Source: Takakia lepidozioides (taxonomy: Eukaryota > Streptophyta > Takakiopsida > Takakiales > Takakiaceae). From it: 64,000 bases of DNA. The position numbers and the translations under genes are program-made. The notes under the pieces are model-generated. The model saw only the letters and a program-made list of their open reading frames with translations. It did not search any database and had not been told where the DNA came from. The stretch is taken from positions 58,260,756 through 58,324,755 of the forward strand of contig CM060731.1 in NCBI GenBank assembly GCA_030704615.1. Direction: 5' to 3'. Shown piece after piece: positions 20,908-31,479 of this stretch (positions are counted from its first letter, which is position 1; each line of letters begins with the position of its first letter).

Positions 20908-22480
20908 AGTGGAAGTCCCTCCAGACATCCTTTGTGCCATCTCTTCTATGTATGAGATTGTCACTGGCATGGTCAACGTCGCTGGTGAATTCTCAGCCGA
21001 GATCCACAGCAACATTGGAGTCAAACAGGGCTGCCCCCTTTCACCTACCCTGTTCGGGATCTACATTGACGCCTTGGAGAATTACATATCAAAAAACCAT
21101 GGGGTTGGGGTCCCATTGGATGGGGGACCAACCCAATCAGATCTCCTCTATGCTGATGATGTTGCCCTTTTGGCACAATCCCCGGTCTTTCTGCAACGCC
21201 ATCTCAAAATTTTGGAACAGTTCTGCAAAGACTATGGGATGCAGGTCAATCTTAGCAAGACCAAGATCATGGTCTTCAATGGCCAGGCTGATCGTAGATT
21301 CATCTTCAACCAGCAGGAAATTGAGATTGTGAAATCATACCGGTACCTAGGTCTGGTTATCCACTCCCCCAAGTTTCACTTTGCAGCCACTGCCTTGGAC
21401 AGGTTGACTAAAGGTAAGGCGGCCTCCGTCCGCCTTCAGGCCAAATGCAAGCAAATACATCTGCGGCATCCCCCGACCAAAAAGTGGCTGTTTGACACCG
21501 TCGTCAGCCCTGCTACCATCTATGGTTGTGAGTTCTGGGCACCTGGTGTCCCTGTCTCCTGGTGGGAAAAGAATTTGGAACCATTACAGTCATCTTTTCT
21601 CCAAGCAATGCTTGGCGCCAGGAGCACAACTCCATCTCAGATCCTAGGTGCAGAGTTCGCATGTGTACCATTGCAATCCGAGGCCATCTTCAGGCTTACA
21701 ATCTTTCTCCATAGATTGCAGGCCCTTCCACCCAAAGGGCTAGTGGCAAGGGCCCTCACAACATCTATGAGGCTCAAAGCTGCAGGTTTCAGGAACTCCT
21801 GGTATGCTCGAGTGGACAGTTTATTTCAACGTAACGTACTTTCTACTGCTTTCCTATTACCAATGAACCCAGATGAGGTGGACATCACATCCAGACATGA
21901 CCGCAACAGACTCATTCGGAGAGAGCTTATGGAATTACATGTCAAGAGAACTTGGATGCTACCCAATCTCACGACAAAGCTCCACTTCTATCGAGAGACA
22001 TTCTTGGTGCTCCGCGATGATAGAATCTTGAGACCAAATTACCTTTCAGCACCCTTATCTCCTTCCCTCTTGAGGGCATTGGGGCGGTTCAGGGTGGGTT
22101 CCCACAACCTACAGATAGAGACTGGCAGATAGGAAAACCTGCAACGGGAGGACCGCCTATGTCCAGCTTGCATAGGGCGCAGCAAGGAAATTGAAACTGA
22201 AGAACACTTGTTCTTCTACTGCCCTCTATACTACGAGATCCGTGGGAGATTTCACTGTTTATTCAGTGGAACCCAAACTCTCCCTGATGTCTTTCACTAT
22301 GAGGATCAAAAATGCGTGGCAGCCTACCTACACGAGGCCTTCACCCTTAGACAATCGCTAGAACATTAATTGTGGTTTCTGGATTTGTTCCTCTCTCATG
22401 TTTTCTTCCATTTTGTCCCATAAGCTCTACGAGCTTTCCGCGGACGTTATAAAGCACCATTTCATTTCATTTCATTTCTC
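20908..22480 (+). mobile_element. 5'-truncated LINE: reverse transcriptase plus zinc-finger C-terminus
   Basis: The frame from 20908 contains RT blocks GVKQGCPLSPTLFGIYIDAL and LLYADDVALLAQSP (catalytic YADD at about 21151), then the thumb region and C-terminal domain. A single in-frame TAG at 22130-22132 (after IETGR) interrupts it. The same frame then continues through a zinc-binding segment, CPACIGR with EEHLFFYCPLY, to TAA near 22368. The 3' end is an (ATTTC)n tail at 22457-22480, typical of LINE priming. The endonuclease half is absent. Sequence agreement with the fragment at 26.7-27.5 kb shows one family. Confidence 0.85.
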
Positions 22481-22519
22481 TCTCTCTCTCTCTCTCTCAC
22501 ACACGCACATAATGGACTA

Positions 22520-22995
22520 CCTACCCCAGGCACTAGACTAATTTTTTTTTCTCCTGTTGGGGAGTCTACCTGTGAACAATAAACACATGCAGAGAGGAAA
22601 GGGAAATTGTCAATGCCCAATGTGTGGGTGGCGGGAAGACAATATCCATTTAAGATACACTGGCTGGGGTATTCTTATCAGAGAGCAGCTGTCTTCAGGA
22701 CCATCAAGAACATAGTCCCTGCACCTTTGCCAAATTGCAATATTTCGATGCTGAGCTCAAAGCCATGGCCCTGTTAGCTGGGTCTAATTGCTGGGCAGCT
22801 CACACACGGCAGATTGATGCTTGGTGAAGGGCTTTCTATGGAAAGCCCCAAACTTTTTGTTTATAGCACTTGAGGTAAGTCCCACTATTGGAGTTGGCCC
22901 CTTGCAAAGGTAGTGTCTGTTCCCTCTTGCTCCACCCTAACTGGGCACGGGGTCTATGGCCACAAGGCTACGGAAACAACGTCTTATCACAAACC
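22520..22995 (+). repeat. Interspersed repeat R1, copy 4 (longest)
   Basis: Runs from CCAGGCACTAGACTA through ACACATGCAGAGAGGAAAGG, AGGACCATCAAGAACATAGT, GGGTCTAATTGCTGGGCAGC and CACCCTAACTGGGCACGGGG to GGCCACAAGGCTACGGAAAC and CAACGTCTTATC. It joins the 5' blocks of copy 3 with the 3' blocks of copies 1 and 2, so it defines the family at about 470 bp. It has no clear open frame and no obvious A or B box. Confidence 0.7.
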
Positions 22996-23155
22996 ATACA
23001 TTCTGGTGATGGGTTCCACTGCACAGCATCCAGTTCAAAAGTTTAAAAGCAACATGCCCGTCGGTAACTTCTAGAGTTTTGCAGAGGACAAGTTTATGCA
23101 CTGAACTTAGTAATCAGACAGTGGGAGTTTAATAACATGCCGATATGTGATCCAC

Positions 23156-23289
23156 AAGATCATGGAGCTCATCTACACTTGAGGCATCGCTGGGAAGCAT
23201 AGCAACTGTCAGAAAGACTGCTACAGATATTTTCTCACGAAGAGCTCCATAGCACCCAAATCGCCCAGGCTGTGGCTGACCAGCACCAC
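23156..23289 (-). pseudogene. Methylesterase exon 2 relic, copy 2
   Basis: Reads VVLVSHSLGDLG, then after a frame change EKISVAVFLTVAMLPSDASS and VDELHDLV. It is 134 bases against 147 in the 50.6-kb copy; the 13-base deficit falls after the GHSLG-equivalent motif and breaks the frame. Splice sites at both ends are preserved and bases outside the deletion are very close to the 50.6-kb copy, including the intron just upstream. No other exons are nearby. Confidence 0.8.
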
Positions 23290-23399
23290 CTGCATTCGTG
23301 GAAGTACTGTAAATGAGATGCAAACGAGACAATCAGTCTTTGCAGCAGAACTATGCTTAATTAGACTATGAAAAGCTGAAGGTCGGCCTCGCTGCAGAC

Positions 23400-23700
23400 A
23401 TGTTAGAAAGGCAGACAGAAAGTTGTTTACAAGCTCAATTGCGAAGATCTGCAACTGGGTCAAGGAAGGAGGAAATAAGACCCGCGACATCAGGTCCGAA
23501 GTATCTAACCTTGTAACTTCCGTTTTGAGGTTATTCGAATTCATGCTATCAGCTTCTGAAACATCAAGACTACACATCCAGATTTGAAGTGACACATGGA
23601 CGTTCTCGCCTCATTCTAGACCAAAACAAAAAAGTCTGCCATCTGGAAAGCATGGGTATCGTAGCTGAGCCAAAGCTCCCAGTCATCCTACCCCTGACTG
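23400..23700 (+). repeat. Duplicate of the BAHD gene 5' region
   Basis: Matches 24110-24370: shared blocks include GACAGAAAGTTG, GAAGATCTGCAACTGGGTC, AGGTCCGAAGTATCTAACCT, CACATCCAGATTT and the start of the reading frame (AGCATGG...GCTGAGCCAAAGCTCC). The downstream coding sequence is replaced by other sequence after about 60 bases, so this promoter copy drives only a stub (VAEPKLPVIL). Confidence 0.75.
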
Positions 23701-23875
23701 AAGCATTTCTGGGTGCGCAGTCATACTTACAGTGGCTGTCATCGTATGCTAGACTGATGAAACAACCGTGGCAGGGACTCGACTCAAGCATTTATGGGGT
23801 GCGCAGCCATACACATACACATGGTGACGGCCATTGGATGCCAGACTGAAACAACCGTGGCGGACTTGCATGGTC
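23700..23875 (+). repeat. Two-copy tandem repeat
   Basis: Two imperfect copies of a unit of roughly 80-95 bases, each with AAGCATTT, GGGTGCGCAG, CATAC, CAGACTGA and GAAACAACCGTGGC. It follows directly on the stub of the duplicated BAHD start. Confidence 0.6.
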
Positions 23876-24343
23876 ATAAATAACAGAATTCTAAGTGAAA
23901 CACGTGATAATCGCATATTTTTGTATGTTTATATAGGTAGATGAAGTATGGACCAGTACTGATATGGACAGATGTGGCGGCTTGCAAATTTACATAATCC
24001 TCATGTGGTGTAGAAGAGGTGCCGCGAAGCAAGAGTAGCAGTTCATCATGGTTTCATGGGCGTCGTAGCTTGAATGCTTCTTGCCAAGAGACACAAGAAA
24101 GAACGCTATGATCGATTGAGGATAGGCACAGACAGAAAGTTGTACAGGTATACTTAAGCTCAAGTCCGAAGATCTGCAACTGGGTCGAGGAAGGAGGTTC
24201 CAAGGAAGACCCGGACTTTAGGTCCGAAGTATCTAACCTCACGAGTAACTTCCTGTTTGAGGACAGCTTACACATCCAGATTTTGAAGAGACCCATTGAT
24301 GTTCTCGCCTACATTCTGGACGGAAAAGAAACTGCCAGAAAGC

Positions 24344-25938
24344 ATGGCAGCTGAGCCAAAGCTCCAAGTGATCTTGAAAGACCCAACTGTGGTTGTTCCA
24401 GATGTTCCTACCAGAAATCATGTGATGTATCTTGCCAACCTGGATCAGCCCTTGCTTTTACACTTTATTTTCTTGTATCATGCCAATCCAACCAAAAACC
24501 ATGACAATGTAGTAAACGTGATAGAAGAGGCGCTTTCCAAGGTACTTGTCCCGTATTACCCTCTAGCAGGAAGGCTTCAGATCAGTTTGGAGGGGGACCT
24601 CGAAGTCAACTGTAATGGCAAAGGGGTCGTGTTTGTGGAAGCTGAGGCAGATGCCGCCATATCTGAGTTGGCAACATTTACCGGCAAGCCCGATCCGAGA
24701 TTGATGCAACTGATCTACTTAGCTCCAGAGGCAATGAATCAGGAGCCTGATTTGCATCAGATACTTGTGACCCCTGCGCTGGTTATTCAGGTAAATCATA
24801 ACTGAAGTGAACATTTCAATGTTTTGTGGTTGCCATGTATGCCTCAAATGCTTGCAGCACCCTTGATGAGGTCCAAGCACTCAGTAAAAAGACGACGACC
24901 CAACTAGTTTTTTAGCTTCGATATGAGCAGATGTCACAATATTGTATGTCGGACATGCTCAATACTGCAACATGTCTGAGTCCTCAATTTGAATCAGAAG
25001 TTACAGCTACTTAAGTTTTTGAATCCCCCCGTATGTGCTAGCAGGTGACAAGGTTCAGGTGTGGTGGGTTCGCATTCGGCGTAATCCTTAACCATGCGTT
25101 TCTGGACGGCGTCGGAGTCATGCAGTTCCTAGAAGCTTGGGCTGCTGTAGCGCGTGGTGACGGTATCTCTTTGAGTCCTCCATTCTTGGACCGTACAATC
25201 TTTCGCCCACGATCTCCACTTCAGATTGACTTCCCACACCCTGAATGGGACGAGATGGGTCTGTCAGAAGATCTCTCGGGTGATGATTTTGTGTACAATT
25301 CTTTCAATTTCACCCGTGAAACCCTCACAGAGTTAAGACAACAAGTATTGGAAAAGCCTGGGGGTTATGTGAGCAAGTGCTCCACTTTTGAGACGCTCGC
25401 AGCCCTTGTTTGGCGCGCACGGACGAAAGCACTTGGAATGGAGCCATCCCAGAAAACCAAACTCCTCGTGGGAGTTGATGTGCGTGCAAAGTTTGTGCCG
25501 CCCGTTCCGTCCGACTATGTTGGTAACGCAATTTATCTCGCTTGCGCTGTGACCACAGCTGATGAGCTCCTATCCAAGCCTCTGTCTTATGCAGTGGGGC
25601 TTCTACAAGCAGGGATTGCGTTGATCACAGACAAATACTTGAGATCCGGAATTGATTACATTCAGAACGTAAAGAAGGATCTGCCCACTTCGGGCAATTT
25701 CTCCTTTGGTATTACCGACTGGACCCGATTGGTGTTAGACTATGAGATTGACTTTGGGTGGGGAAAGCCTTTTTACTGTGGACCTGTCACTCGAGGGCAG
25801 CGCCAGATAGTTTACTTCACATTGCCAAATGGAAGTGAAGGGGAAAGGAAGAATATGAACGTGCTGGTCGGACTGCCTCCGAGAGCCATGGAGAAGTTTA
25901 AAGAGGCAATACGAATTGGAGTTACATCACGTCTTTAG
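24344..25938 (+). CDS. BAHD acyltransferase
   Basis: Two exons, 24344-24790 and 25045-25938, giving 446 residues, normal for the family. The enzyme transfers an acyl group from acyl-CoA to an alcohol or amine in the cytosol. Catalytic HxxxD is HAFLD (exon 2, near 25096), and the structural DFGWG motif is intact near 25752. Start region [19 protein letters not shown] and YYPLAGRL are typical. The intron lies between IQ and VTRFRCGG, the position commonly seen in BAHD genes. An in-frame earlier ATG exists at 24296, but the second fits family starts better. AATAAA at 25981-25986 is a plausible polyadenylation signal. A decayed second copy of the promoter and first codons lies upstream. Substrate cannot be told from sequence; HCT-like or alcohol acyltransferase-like are both possible. 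Confidence 0.92.
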
Positions 25939-25980
25939 TTACTAATCACTAACGACTGGAGTATGTAGTCCATATCGAAG

Positions 25981-25986
25981 AATAAA
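25981..25986 (+). terminator. Polyadenylation signal of the BAHD gene
   Basis: AATAAA 43 bases after the stop codon on the coding strand. Confidence 0.5.
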
Positions 25987-25989
25987 GGT

Positions 25990-26685
25990 TGCCAACTCGA
26001 CTGCGCGACGATGTATAGCAATCTCTAGAGCTGGACAATTGTTCACAGTGGACTCTTGGCCCGCCCTGCGTTTGGAGATTGAACTGCCGATGAAGCCCTA
26101 GACCGCCCACTATTGAGTACATATATAGGCGTGCATCTCATTGCTGGGATATGTAGAGAGCAAGGTCTTGTACATGCGGTAGCACGCACAAACATATAGT
26201 CTAATCGTGATAATCTCGAGCATGTAGAATGGTGAGAGCACCGTTTCGTGTACTGTGTGCTTTGTGTACTTCATTGTACTCTCTACCTTGACTCTGTGTT
26301 GGCTGTCATTGCTCTGCGAACTACCATAGCGTTGTTTTCCTTAAATATGCATTCGAATCGGATGGGTGTGTGCAGAGAACCAGAGAACCGTTGTTGTACA
26401 TACAATCTCAGATGTACTTACATATCTTATCAATTCTAGTATCACAAGGAGGTTTGCAATTAGCCGGCGAGTTTGCATTTTTGTGGTGGATGCAGCTGTA
26501 CTTACATGCACCGTCCCGTTTACTTATACGGCTTCTAAGAAGTGTCGAATGTCGAATGCACGTATTGTTTGTGTACTGCACCTCCAGTGCTGTAATGCAC
26601 ACGGCAATTTCTGCATTCCTATCATTCCTGCCTTCACAAGAGCCTTGTCTTTGCTCACACACTTGTACAGTTTAATGGCCTAGAT
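25990..26685. other. Intergenic, no gene recognised
   Basis: Overlapping short frames up to 105 codons without family motifs. No repeat seen. Confidence 0.4.
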
Positions 26686-26689
26686 AGCA

Positions 26690-27104
26690 ATGACATTGCG
26701 CTAAAAAAACTGCACACTCGAGCATACCAGGAGTGCTTGAAACCTGCTGTTTTGAGCCTAATAGATCTATGTTGCGAGGGCTCTTGCCACGAGCCCCTTG
26801 GGTGGAAGGGCTTGTGATAAGAAAAAATTTGCAAGCTTGGAGAAAAGATGACTGCAATTTTTTCCAGAATTTTTTCCCACTAGGAGACTGGGACACCATG
26901 TGCCCAGAACTCAACCATAAGTGGCGGCCGCGGTGACAACGCTGTCAAATAGCCACTTTTTGGTTGGGGGTTGGCGCAGATCATGTATCTGTTTGCATTT
27001 GGCCTGAAGGCGGATGGAGGCCGCCTTGCCCTTCGTCAATATGTCCAGGGCAGTTGATGCAAACTGGAATTTTGCCCAGGGAGTGGATAAGCAGACCCAG
27101 AGGT
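26690..27104 (-). mobile_element. LINE reverse-transcriptase relic hosting Copia-B (left part)
   Basis: Minus-strand frames read ASTALDILTKGKAASIRLQA and RQPPTKKWLFDSVV (compare the 20.9-kb LINE), then KLQSSFLQA. The order is right but frames shift. The upstream part of the same LINE lies inverted at 27298-27481 and then beyond the Copia-B element at 31376-31470. Confidence 0.8.
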
Positions 27105-27297
27105 CAAGATGATCGGCTTCTCCCCCGAGCTCAGAGTTTACGCAGTGCAAGAGGTTCACCTCTTGAGATCTCAAACACACCTGTTTAGATCTATCTGTTC
27201 AAATCTAGAACCAAGAGTCTTCACTGTTCAGACCTCCTAGATGCTACTAACTAATAGTAACACCTAATCTGAGTATAGACTAACTACTTCTTCTACA
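27105..27297 (-). repeat. Copia-B 5' LTR, first part, inverted
   Basis: Reverse complement matches 31107-31297 of the 3' LTR with scattered differences. Its outer end (TGTAGAAG) points right, against the LINE piece at 27298. Confidence 0.9.
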
Positions 27298-27481
27298 CTC
27301 TACGCTGATGATGTTGCCCTTTTGGCACAATCTCCCGTCTTCCAGCAACGCCATCTCCACATCCTGGAACAGTCCTCAAAGACTATGGGCTACAAGTCAA
27401 TCGTAGCGAAACCAAGATCATGGTTTTCAATATTGGCCAGGCCGACCGCAGATTCATCTTCAACCAACAGGAAATAGAGAT
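27298..27481 (+). mobile_element. LINE piece inside the inverted segment
   Basis: Reads CTCTACGCTGATGATGTTGC (YADDVALLAQSP), then VNRSETK-type codons and IFNQQEIEI, matching 21148-21323 of the LINE at 20.9 kb. It is on the plus strand while both neighbouring pieces of the same LINE are on the minus strand. Confidence 0.85.
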
Positions 27482-27533
27482 TTGGGAGGAGAGCTCCACT
27501 GTCTAATAAAAATTCTCTTTGTTATTTATTATA
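27482..27533 (+). repeat. Copia-B 5' LTR, last part
   Basis: TTGGGAGGAGAGCTCCACTG through TTATTTATTATA matches 31324-31375. About 25 bases of LTR between the two 5' parts are missing. Confidence 0.85.
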
Positions 27534-27546
27534 TGGTATCAGAGCC
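27534..27546 (+). promoter_or_regulatory. Copia-B primer binding site
   Basis: TGGTATCAGAGCC, identical to the first 13 bases of the Copia-A site, directly after the 5' LTR remnant. Confidence 0.85.
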
Positions 27547-27620
27547 AGCTTAGATCTGAAGCAGAGAGAGAGATGGTCTTAGGACCAGATGAGTGGAGAG
27601 AGAATCCATCTATGTAATTA

Positions 27621-30600
27621 GTGAGAGTAGGCTCTCTTGACGTCATCACCTCCTTCCATGGATCTAACTTTACCACGTTAGATGCTAGAGTGGAGGATAG
27701 ATTTGATGGGACTAATTATCATACTTGGAAATTTAGAATGGAGATGATCCTCCTAGACAAGGACTTGTGGTCAGTAGTTGATGGTACTTTAGTGAGGCCA
27801 ACCACAACCAATGGTAACTAGTGCTTCCACTGCAATGGCGATCTGGGACAAGTTGGCCACAATATTTGAGACTAAAGATGTCACGTCAAATGTGTTTGCC
27901 ACTACTCGTTTTTATAGTCTAAAAATGAGTGAAATAGAGAGTGTAGAGTTACACTTGAGTTCCTTCAATGTCTTGAGAAGACAACTAGAAGCAGTAGGAA
28001 CTAAGGTTTCAGATGAGCATGCAGCAGTAGTGTTGCTTGGGTCATTACCAGAGTCTTATGACGGGTTTGTAGTGTCACTAACAGGGCAAAACAACCTATC
28101 GGTGGATAATGTCATAGGGCTATTACTTAAAGAGGAAATAAGAAGAAAATGCTTTTACTGTAAGCAACCTGGTCATATGATCAAGAACTGCAGAAAACGA
28201 ATGGCGGAGGAAAAGCAAAATGGTGATAGTACTTCACAAGCAACTCTAGCTACTAGAAAAATGGCTAGGAAAGACGGTGATGTGTTATTTGTAGTCTCCG
28301 TTTCAGCTTCTTCTGGTCAAAGTGACATATGGTATGTAGACTCTGGGGCATCACAGCATATGACCCTAGACAGAGATAATTTTCTAACATACAAAACGAT
28401 TTCTCCTACTCAATATGTGTTATTAGGTAACGACTGTACATCCTATTAGTGGAGAGGGCACTGTGTCAGTTATGATAGACCAGGGTGAGATGAGAGAGAG
28501 AGAAGATGTCTTGCATGTTCCATCCCTAACTAAAAACCTCCTTTCTGTGAGAAAGATTGTCATAGCTGGTTATAAGGTAGGGCCGCACACGTCTGAGTGC
28601 ACAACCTCCAACAGACTATTTGCACGTTGACCTCCATCTTTTGGGAATTTTTGTCGGTGTTGTTTACCTTCTATACAACCCTTACATAGACTGGTCTGTT
28701 CTACTTCCTTTAATGAGAGCCCTTCCATTAGGTGTAGGTCTTTCAACTGTTTCAGTTTCTCAGTGCTAAGATGTCCTAGCCTTCTATGTCATAGTTCTGT
28801 TTTTTACATAGTCCTCTTGGATTGTGTAGCAAGAGCTCTCTTAACTGTACAAAATATCTGTAACTTGTATAGATCATTTTCCAGTATGGCACTTGCCACC
28901 ACATTCTCTTGCTCATCGGAAATGAGACATTGACTATTGTGGAATAACAAGAGCAGTCTCGGGAATGACTCCAGAAGAAGTGTGGACAGGTGTGAAGCCA
29001 AGTGTATCGCACTGTAAGGTGTTTGGGTGTCGAGCCTATGCTCATATCCCAAAAGAGAAGAGACAGAATCTGGATTCAAAAAGTGAAGCCTACATTTTCG
29101 TAGGCTACACTGAAGGAGTTAAGGGATATAAACTGCTTAAGGAGAAAACAAAGACTGTCTTTCATAGTAGGGATGTTGTCTTTGATGAAGCAAGTACAGC
29201 TTTTCCAAAAGTGGGAGAAGAACCCAGTCAACAAACAAGTTTCCAATCTACTGACAAGACACCTAATGAGATTTCAATAGAATCTGAAGAAGAATGTGAA
29301 AATCTCCCTGTGGTTGAAGATGAAGTAGATCATACTCTTGAAGATGAAGAGGAGGATGAAGCTAGTGAGGAACAAGTAAGTCCACTTCTGTGAAGGTCAC
29401 GAAGAGAGAGAAAAGTTCCTGAGAGGCTTATCACGTCGATGACAGCTGTTGAAGCCGTGAGAGGAGAAATCCCATTGACAGAACCTGCTACCTACGAAGA
29501 AGCAATGACAGCCCCTGATAAGGTTAAGTGGGAGCAGGCAATAAACTCTGAATTCAATTCGCTAATACAGAATCAAACATAGTCACTTACTGACCTACCC
29601 CTAGGACGTAAAGTTGTTGGGTGCAAATGGATCCTTAAGATCAAGCTCAAGTCCGACGGGAGTGTTGACAGGTATAAAGCGCGGTTGGTTGCTAAGGGTT
29701 TCTCACAGGTACAAGGTGTTGACTACAACGACACTTTTTCACCTGTTGTAAAAATCACTTCAATAAGAGTATTAATGGCATTGGCAGCCGAGAATGATTT
29801 TGATGTCCATCAAATGGATGTCAAAACAGTGTTTCTCAATGGCTACCTACAAGAGACCATTTATATGGATCAGCCTCAAGGTTTTATCAAACCACAGACC
29901 AGAGACAAAGTCTGTAAGTTACATAAGACGCTCTACGGGCTCAAACAGTCTCCGAGAGCATGGTACGAAAGGATCGATACTTTTCTTCTAACATCTGGAT
30001 TTAAGAAGAATGTTGCAGATACAAACGTCTACATCCTTACACAAGGAAGTCGATTGGTTATATTGGCCTTGTATGTGGATGACGCTATGCTGGTCAGCAA
30101 TGACGGTCAAGGATTACTAGTGCAGTTCAAAGATAAACTGTCCAAGGAGTTTTCCATGACTGATATGGGTTCAATTCAATTTTGTCTTGGCATACAAATC
30201 AGTAGAGATAGAGTAAATCGTACTGTTTCATGCATCAAGCTAAGTACATTGAAACTAAATTACTGCAATTTAAGTTAGAGATGAGTAAAGCAGTCTCAAC
30301 TCCACTAGAAGCAGGCCTAAAGCTCACAAAAGAGATGTATCCTCAAACTCATGAAGACACAAAAGATATGACAAAGGTTCCATATCAAAGTGTCGTGGAT
30401 AGCTTAATGTATTGCATGACTTGCACTAGACCTGATATTGCATACTCAGTGGGAGTCGTCTCACAGTTTCTTTCGAATCCTAGTGAGACCCATTGGAGAG
30501 CAGTCAAGAGGATTTTTAGATACCTCAGAGGAACATCAACGATGGGATTACTCTACAAAGGAAAGGGAAGAACAAGTCTGGAAGGCTGTACAGATGTTGA

Positions 30601-31051
30601 TTGGGCAGGGGATTTCGACAGCAGGAGATCGACATCGGGACATTGTTTCACTCTTGCAGGTGGAGCTGTGTCGTGGTCAAGCAAGAGACAGACTGCAACA
30701 ACGCTTTCATCAATGGAAGCGGAATACATGGCAGCCACTCAAGCGGCCAAAGAGGCTGTGTGGTTAAGAAAGTTACTAGGAGACTTGGGTCATAAGCAAT
30801 CAGGAGCAACAACTATGTATTGTGATAATCAGAGTGCAATAGCACTAAGTCAAAACCCTAAGTATCATTCTAGGACTAAGCACATAGAAGTGCAACATCA
30901 TTACATAAGAGAGATAGTGGCCAAAGAAGAAGTAAACATAGTTTACTGTGCTATAGACGACATGGTTGCAGATATCATGACGAAGAGTTTACCAAAGCTC
31001 AAGCATTCGAAGTGTACTACTGAGCTTGGCCTTAGCTCGAGTCTACAGTAG
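27621..31051 (+). pseudogene. Copia-B gag-pol pseudogene
   Basis: Gag starts LDARVEDRFDGTNYHTWKF; about 35-45 codons are deleted near 27810. Zinc knuckle CFYCKQPGHMIKNC at about 28150 and protease WYVDSGASQHM at about 28330 are intact. A one-base insertion near 28435 breaks the frame. Bases 28577-28950 are inverted (pre-integrase and zinc site). The integrase catalytic core is missing; the frame resumes at TPEEVWTGVKPS (28963). Stops at 29391 and 29579; RT is intact for a stretch with HQMDVKTVFLNG and YVDDAMLV; a frameshift near 30228; RNase H CDNQSAIALSQNP to TAG 31049-31051. No autonomous activity is possible. Confidence 0.9.
28577..28950 (-). pseudogene. Inverted gag-pol segment of Copia-B
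   Basis: On the minus strand it reads SDEQENVVASAILENDLYKL, then HRRLGHLSTEKLKQLK, LCKGCIEGKQHRQKFPKDGG and VHSDVCGP. This is the stretch that follows the plus-strand GYKV at 28574 in Copia-A. It is therefore an inversion in place, joined on its right side to sequence about 480 bases further along the polyprotein. Confidence 0.85.
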
Positions 31052-31106
31052 TTCAAGAACATACACAGAGGCTTTACAAACTGATTAAGACCTAACTAAG
31101 TGGGAG

Positions 31107-31375
31107 TGTAGAAGAAGTAGTTAGTCTATACTCAGATTAGGTGTTATTATTAGTTAGTAGCATCTATGAGGTCTGAACAGTTAAGACTCTTGGTTCTAGA
31201 TTTGAACAGATAGATCTAAACATGTGTGTTTGAGATCTCAAGAGGTGAACCTCTTGCACTGTGTAAACTCTGAGCTCGGGGGAGAAGCCGATCATCTTGT
31301 TCTTGATCATAAGGCTTTTATGGTTGGGAGGAGAGCTCCACTGTCTAATAAAAATTCTCTTTGTTATTTACTATA
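31107..31375 (+). repeat. Copia-B 3' LTR
   Basis: 269 bp from TGTAGAAGAAGTAG to TTTACTATA, preceded by purine tract AAGTGGGAG. A run TCTAATAAAAATTCT near the end contains an AATAAA signal. Confidence 0.9.
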
Positions 31376-31475
31376 TAGAGGAGATCTGATTGCCCATCCA
31401 AAGGCAACCCAACTCCATGAAGAGAGAGATGCTCGTTTTAGGTACCACACAAACAAACAGGCGGGTAGAGCAAGT
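31376..31475 (-). mobile_element. LINE relic, continuation right of Copia-B
   Basis: Starts with the target duplicate TAGAG. TAGAGGAGATCTGATTG is the reverse complement of LINE positions 21136-21152, followed by degraded sequence resembling the GVGVPLDGGP region. It shows the LINE lay on the minus strand before Copia-B inserted. Confidence 0.75.
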
Positions 31476-31479
31476 TAAA

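Larger units (their letters stand above)
27105..31380 (+). mobile_element. Ty1/Copia LTR retrotransposon, old and rearranged (Copia-B)
   Basis: 3' LTR 31107-31375 (TGTAGAAGAAG...ACTATA). The 5' LTR is broken: its first 193 bases are inverted at 27105-27297, and its last 52 bases stand in normal orientation at 27482-27533, followed by the primer site TGGTATCAGAGCC. Target duplication TAGAG appears as CTCTA at 27298-27302 (inverted segment) and as TAGAG at 31376-31380. The coding region is a diverged relative of Copia-A, with a gag deletion, several frameshifts and stops, a second inversion and loss of the integrase core. Inserted in the YADD region of a minus-strand LINE. Confidence 0.9.
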
